A stretch of DNA of 10,561 bases, from the NCBI GenBank assembly GCA_014885115.2, contig WKLE02004969.1:1-10561 (forward strand), given 5' to 3'. The stretch is from Asterionellopsis glacialis (lineage: Eukaryota; Bacillariophyta; Plagiogrammaphyceae; Rhaphoneidales; Asterionellopsidaceae). A program made the translations under genes and the position numbers. Positions 8,352 to 10,561 of this stretch are shown one piece after another (position 1 is the stretch's first letter; each line of letters opens with the position of its first letter). The notes under the pieces are model-generated. The model saw nothing but the letters and a program-made list of their open reading frames with translations. It searched no databases and had not been told where the DNA came from.

Positions 8352-9263
8352 ATGGCACAGCAACCATCCAATGCCACCCCCCTTGATGTCAACATGGAAT
8401 GTCAATTCAAGTGCACCATTTGTAAAGGTGGCATAAGAGACAATCCACGAGGGGGTACCTCAACTGATTTCAAGGTCAAGATTAGTGAAGGTGTTGAAGT
8501 TCTTAAGGCTAGGGCTCTCTCTTTTTTTTGCCATACGCTGTCGAATGCACAGCTTATTTCCAATGACATTTACTTCAAGAAGTCCAAGGGAGCATCACAA
8601 AGCCAGTATGTCATCTTGTGTGAAAATAATTTTGAAGATTTAACAAGAGGAAGATGGGGGTTGATAACAAAGTGGGATGTAGATGCTTGGGCAAGTGAAG
8701 GGAAGACTGTTGTAGAAGGTTTTTTTTATGTGTTTTTGTACGTTCACAGGAGAGCACCGCATGAGCCTGCAGTTCCTACTGGTGTAAGATGTGCTACTGC
8801 AGGTTCAATACAAGAAGCAGCAGCACGTATTCAAGAGTATGAAGATGCTGAAGGTGTACAACTTGGAGATATCATGTGCCACCATCTAACAGTTCATCAG
8901 GCATGGCAACCAGAACACAACAAGACAAGCTCAACATCTAGATGAGAAGAGGAGGGCACTTGATCAAGAGGGAGTATTAGCTAACAATAATTGTGACCAC
9001 ACAACAAAGAAGATTAAGATACAACTATTTGGAACATTCCAGTTGATGTTAATTCCTTACAACAGGCATTGGGCTTGCCATAACATGATATATTTGATCA
9101 AGTAATCTTCCATGCCTACCAACATAATGAAACAGTTGGCATTGATGTTGCTGACACTGATCATGGTGCATCACCATTGCCACCAACACAACAAAGACAA
9201 CAAAGACAACAAGCACAAGAAGAACAAGATAACAACAACAACAACATAGAAACTCCTGTGTAG
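8352..9263 (+). pseudogene. Unrecognised protein beside a Tc1-like transposase, lightly broken
   Basis: From ATG 8352 a clean 197-codon frame runs to TGA 8943-8945. I do not recognise the family. Visible features are a CTICKGG motif near residue 21 that could be half of a metal-binding knuckle, a mixed alpha/beta middle (TRGRWGLITKWDVDAWASEG, then an aromatic FFYVFLYVHRR) and an Ala/Glu-rich helix (SIQEAAARIQEYEDAEG). Protein-like sequence continues past the stop. Around 8910-9018 another frame reads QHLDEKRRALDQEGVLANN. Then the original frame resumes (IWNIPVDVNSLQQALGLP), crosses a TAA at 9081-9083, continues HDIFDQVIFHAYQHNETVG and ends in a Q/N-rich tail at TAG 9261-9263. Two compensating shifts plus one stop suggest a recently decayed gene of about 300 residues; introns over the shifts are a less likely alternative. 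It is tail-to-tail with the transposase at 9348-10222, which suggests a shared element. Confidence 0.6.
9176..9247 (+). repeat. CAACAA/AAC simple repeat
   Basis: The CAACAAAGACAACAAAGACA units grading into AACAACAACAACAAC encode the Gln/Asn-rich tail of the frame at 8352-9263. Slippage in such a tract is common. Confidence 0.7.
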
Positions 9264-9347
9264 GTACTGTACTTTTCTAGTTTAAATAATTATAATGCTA
9301 TTCTAGTACCTTATTTTATTACACTACTCCTCTACTCTACTACTTCA
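9264..9347. other. Short spacer between convergent genes
   Basis: This AT-rich 84-bp gap separates two tail-to-tail frames. It is rich in CTACT and TTATTACACTACT words and probably holds the 3' ends of both transcripts. No terminator motif was identified. Confidence 0.4.
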
Positions 9348-10222
9348 TCAATCATCTTTTCTAGTGTTTTGTAAGCTATCAAAAAAAGGCTTACAAAGTT
9401 TCCCAGGATCATATCCACAGTGTCCTTACAATCCTAAAGTACTGTGTGGAATGTCCTTTGTGCATGCTTTCATGGCAACCTCCAGTACCATTTCAGGATA
9501 CAAAGGGAACACCAAGTTGGCATGTTTTTGAATCCAACGTTTAAGCTGCCCAATACATACTTCAATAGGGTTAAGTTATGGGCTGTACAGAGGCAAAAAA
9601 TGAGTCTTGCACCACACTGATGCACAGCATCATCCAGCTCTTAAAACATATGGATCTTTGCATTGTTAATCACAACAATAGACCTTGGCAATATCCAAGG
9701 ATGTAAATGAGGAACGATCATTTCACTGAAGGCATTGTGGAACTTATTTCTTGTTAAAGTTCCTTCAGTTGTCTTCCAAGGCATGAATCCTTTGTAATCA
9801 AGTGCAGCAAGGATAGAAATTCTTTTTCCAGGACTGAATGGGAGTTTCACTACTGCTTTACTACCTTGTTTTGACCTTGCATAATGATGAAAAGCATCAC
9901 AACTGTCTTTTGATGTTTCATCAATAAATATAAACTGTTCTGGATAACTATAAATAGACCTCAATTTTTCATAATATATTTTTATTTCTTCTGGGAGAGC
10001 TTCACAGGTGGCTTTTGTTAATTTTTTACAGGGTGATTGGAGGTCAAAAATCAAAGCACGGCATATGGTAGATTCTGATACATTTTTTAAATCAGGAAAG
10101 GTTAATTGTAAATGATATTGCAGCTCTTCAATATAAAAGGTAGGATGAGCATTTACAGAATTTTCTACATTTTTTAAAACATTTGCTGGCCAATGTGATG
10201 CTTGTACAGTATGTGCGTTTTT
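9348..10222 (-). pseudogene. IS630/Tc1-type DDE transposase, inactive
   Basis: Reading on the minus strand, the frame opens after a stop at 10223-10225 in an A7 run, so the true start is lost. The N-terminal part looks like a helix-turn-helix DNA-binding region: HPTFYIEELQYHL, FPDLKNVSESTICRAL, then a KKLTK stretch. The DDE_3-type catalytic core follows: FIFIDETS (first Asp codon 9920-9922), KRISILAALDYKGF, and VVINNAKIH, where the usual Asp of DNAKIH is Asn (codon 9665-9667). A stop at 9641-9643 is followed in frame by ELDDAVHQCGARLIF. A shift in the A6 run near 9594-9600 leads to LPLYSP, a stop at 9576-9578, then LNPIE with the third acidic residue (Glu codon 9561-9563), KRWIQKHANLVFPLYPEMV, a stop at 9426-9428, GYDPGKL and a final TGA at 9348. 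The spacing from the Asn to the Glu is about 34-35 residues, as in DD34/35E members. The family is secure; at least three stops and one frameshift make it inactive. Confidence 0.88.
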
Positions 10223-10225
10223 TTA

Positions 10226-10407
10226 CAGACTTGTTTTTTAGAAAAGTACCGTACCAATGATGGATGCTACAGCAAGTAGGACCAAAAAGGTGGCTAAGAA
10301 AGTCAACCTCAATGTTATATACATATGTATCAAGCTGACAATCCTCCAGTGTAGATCATCAGAGTAAACTATTCTCCTACTGTTTCAACAAATAAAACAG
10401 AGGGGGG
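10226..10407. other. Spacer right of the transposase, no gene seen
   Basis: This stretch should contain the upstream end of the transposase gene. It has GTACCGTACC (10246-10255) and a 36-codon plus frame starting at tandem ATGs (from about 10257) with a basic start (RTKKVAKK), too short to call. No clear terminal inverted repeat was found. Confidence 0.4.
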
Positions 10408-10420
10408 CAAAGTTCTTGTG

Positions 10421-10561
10421 TCCGGAATTACAATAAAAAGCTAGGTTTGTCACTTTCGTGACAAACTGACCTATTTACCAATAAGTCGGGGCATTCACAA
10501 GAGTTTGCTAGTGGTTTGGAAACAAATGAATGGACCTTGTTTCCTGTAATTCGGGGCATTC
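10421..10561. repeat. Inverted-repeat and direct-repeat cluster at the window edge
   Basis: CCGGAATTACA (near 10422) and TGTAATTCGGG (near 10545) form an inverted repeat with one mismatch in 11. Between them lie a perfect 9-bp hairpin GTTTGTCAC-TTTC-GTGACAAAC (about 10445-10466), and a 15-mer TAAGTCGGGGCATTC (10482-10496) that recurs as TAATTCGGGGCATTC (10547-10561) with one mismatch. It may be part of a small non-coding element (MITE- or foldback-like) cut by the window end; this is an inference. Confidence 0.45.

Noticed and set aside
8138..8405. Minus-strand frames of 76-85 codons across the gypsy break
   Set aside because: They are shadows spanning the RT relic and the start of the accessory gene.
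7662..9667. RIP-like or deamination-driven G-to-A decay of the transposons
   Set aside because: Two active-site changes fit G-to-A, but several stops need other changes; the sample is too small without intact relatives.
8263..10260. Terminal inverted repeats for a single two-gene transposon
   Set aside because: By-eye comparison of 8263-8350 with the reverse complement of 10200-10561 gave only weak word matches, so boundaries were not claimed.

Overview
The window looks like repeat-rich nuclear DNA from a photosynthetic stramenopile, most likely a diatom. Three things suggest this: an intact gene whose domain layout I associate with diatom proteins, a decayed Ty3/gypsy polyprotein whose conserved peptides resemble diatom gypsy elements, and eukaryote-style AT-rich, microsatellite-bearing spacers. 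No bacterial features (operons, Shine-Dalgarno sites, CRISPR) and no tRNA or rRNA genes were seen. The species cannot be fixed from the sequence alone.

Layout. Positions 1-620 hold a broken minus-strand reading frame of about 190 codons that I cannot identify. Positions 620-1860 are AT-rich spacer with a duplicated motif of about 55 bp, a TG-rich microsatellite and a short, more GC-rich stretch. Positions 1860-3361 are spacer with purine and pyrimidine tracts. Positions 3362-5083 (minus) carry the only clearly intact gene, a 573-residue protein with an N-terminal beta-sandwich domain resembling FAIM1 (Fas apoptotic inhibitory molecule), a long disordered Q/N/S/P-rich middle and a conserved-looking C-terminal tail. 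Positions 5084-7204 are spacer, ending in a stretch with a TATA-like box and CRE/AP-1-like sites that may be part of an LTR or leader.

Positions 7205-8262 are a Ty3/gypsy relic: a gag/pol junction, an aspartic protease and the first half of reverse transcriptase, with many stops and frameshifts. Similarity stops abruptly inside RT. Next to the break is a pair of tail-to-tail genes: an unrecognised plus-strand protein (8352-9263) with a long clean frame and a Q/N-rich tail, and a minus-strand IS630/Tc1-type DDE transposase (9348-10222) that is a pseudogene with its second catalytic Asp changed to Asn. They may be two genes of one DNA transposon inserted into the gypsy element, but I found no convincing terminal inverted repeats. 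The last 160 bp hold a hairpin and a repeated 15-mer that may belong to another small element cut by the window edge.

The best candidate for something undescribed is the plus-strand protein at 8352-9263, as a possible accessory gene of a two-gene Tc1-like transposon. The evidence is position and shared decay, not recognised homology.
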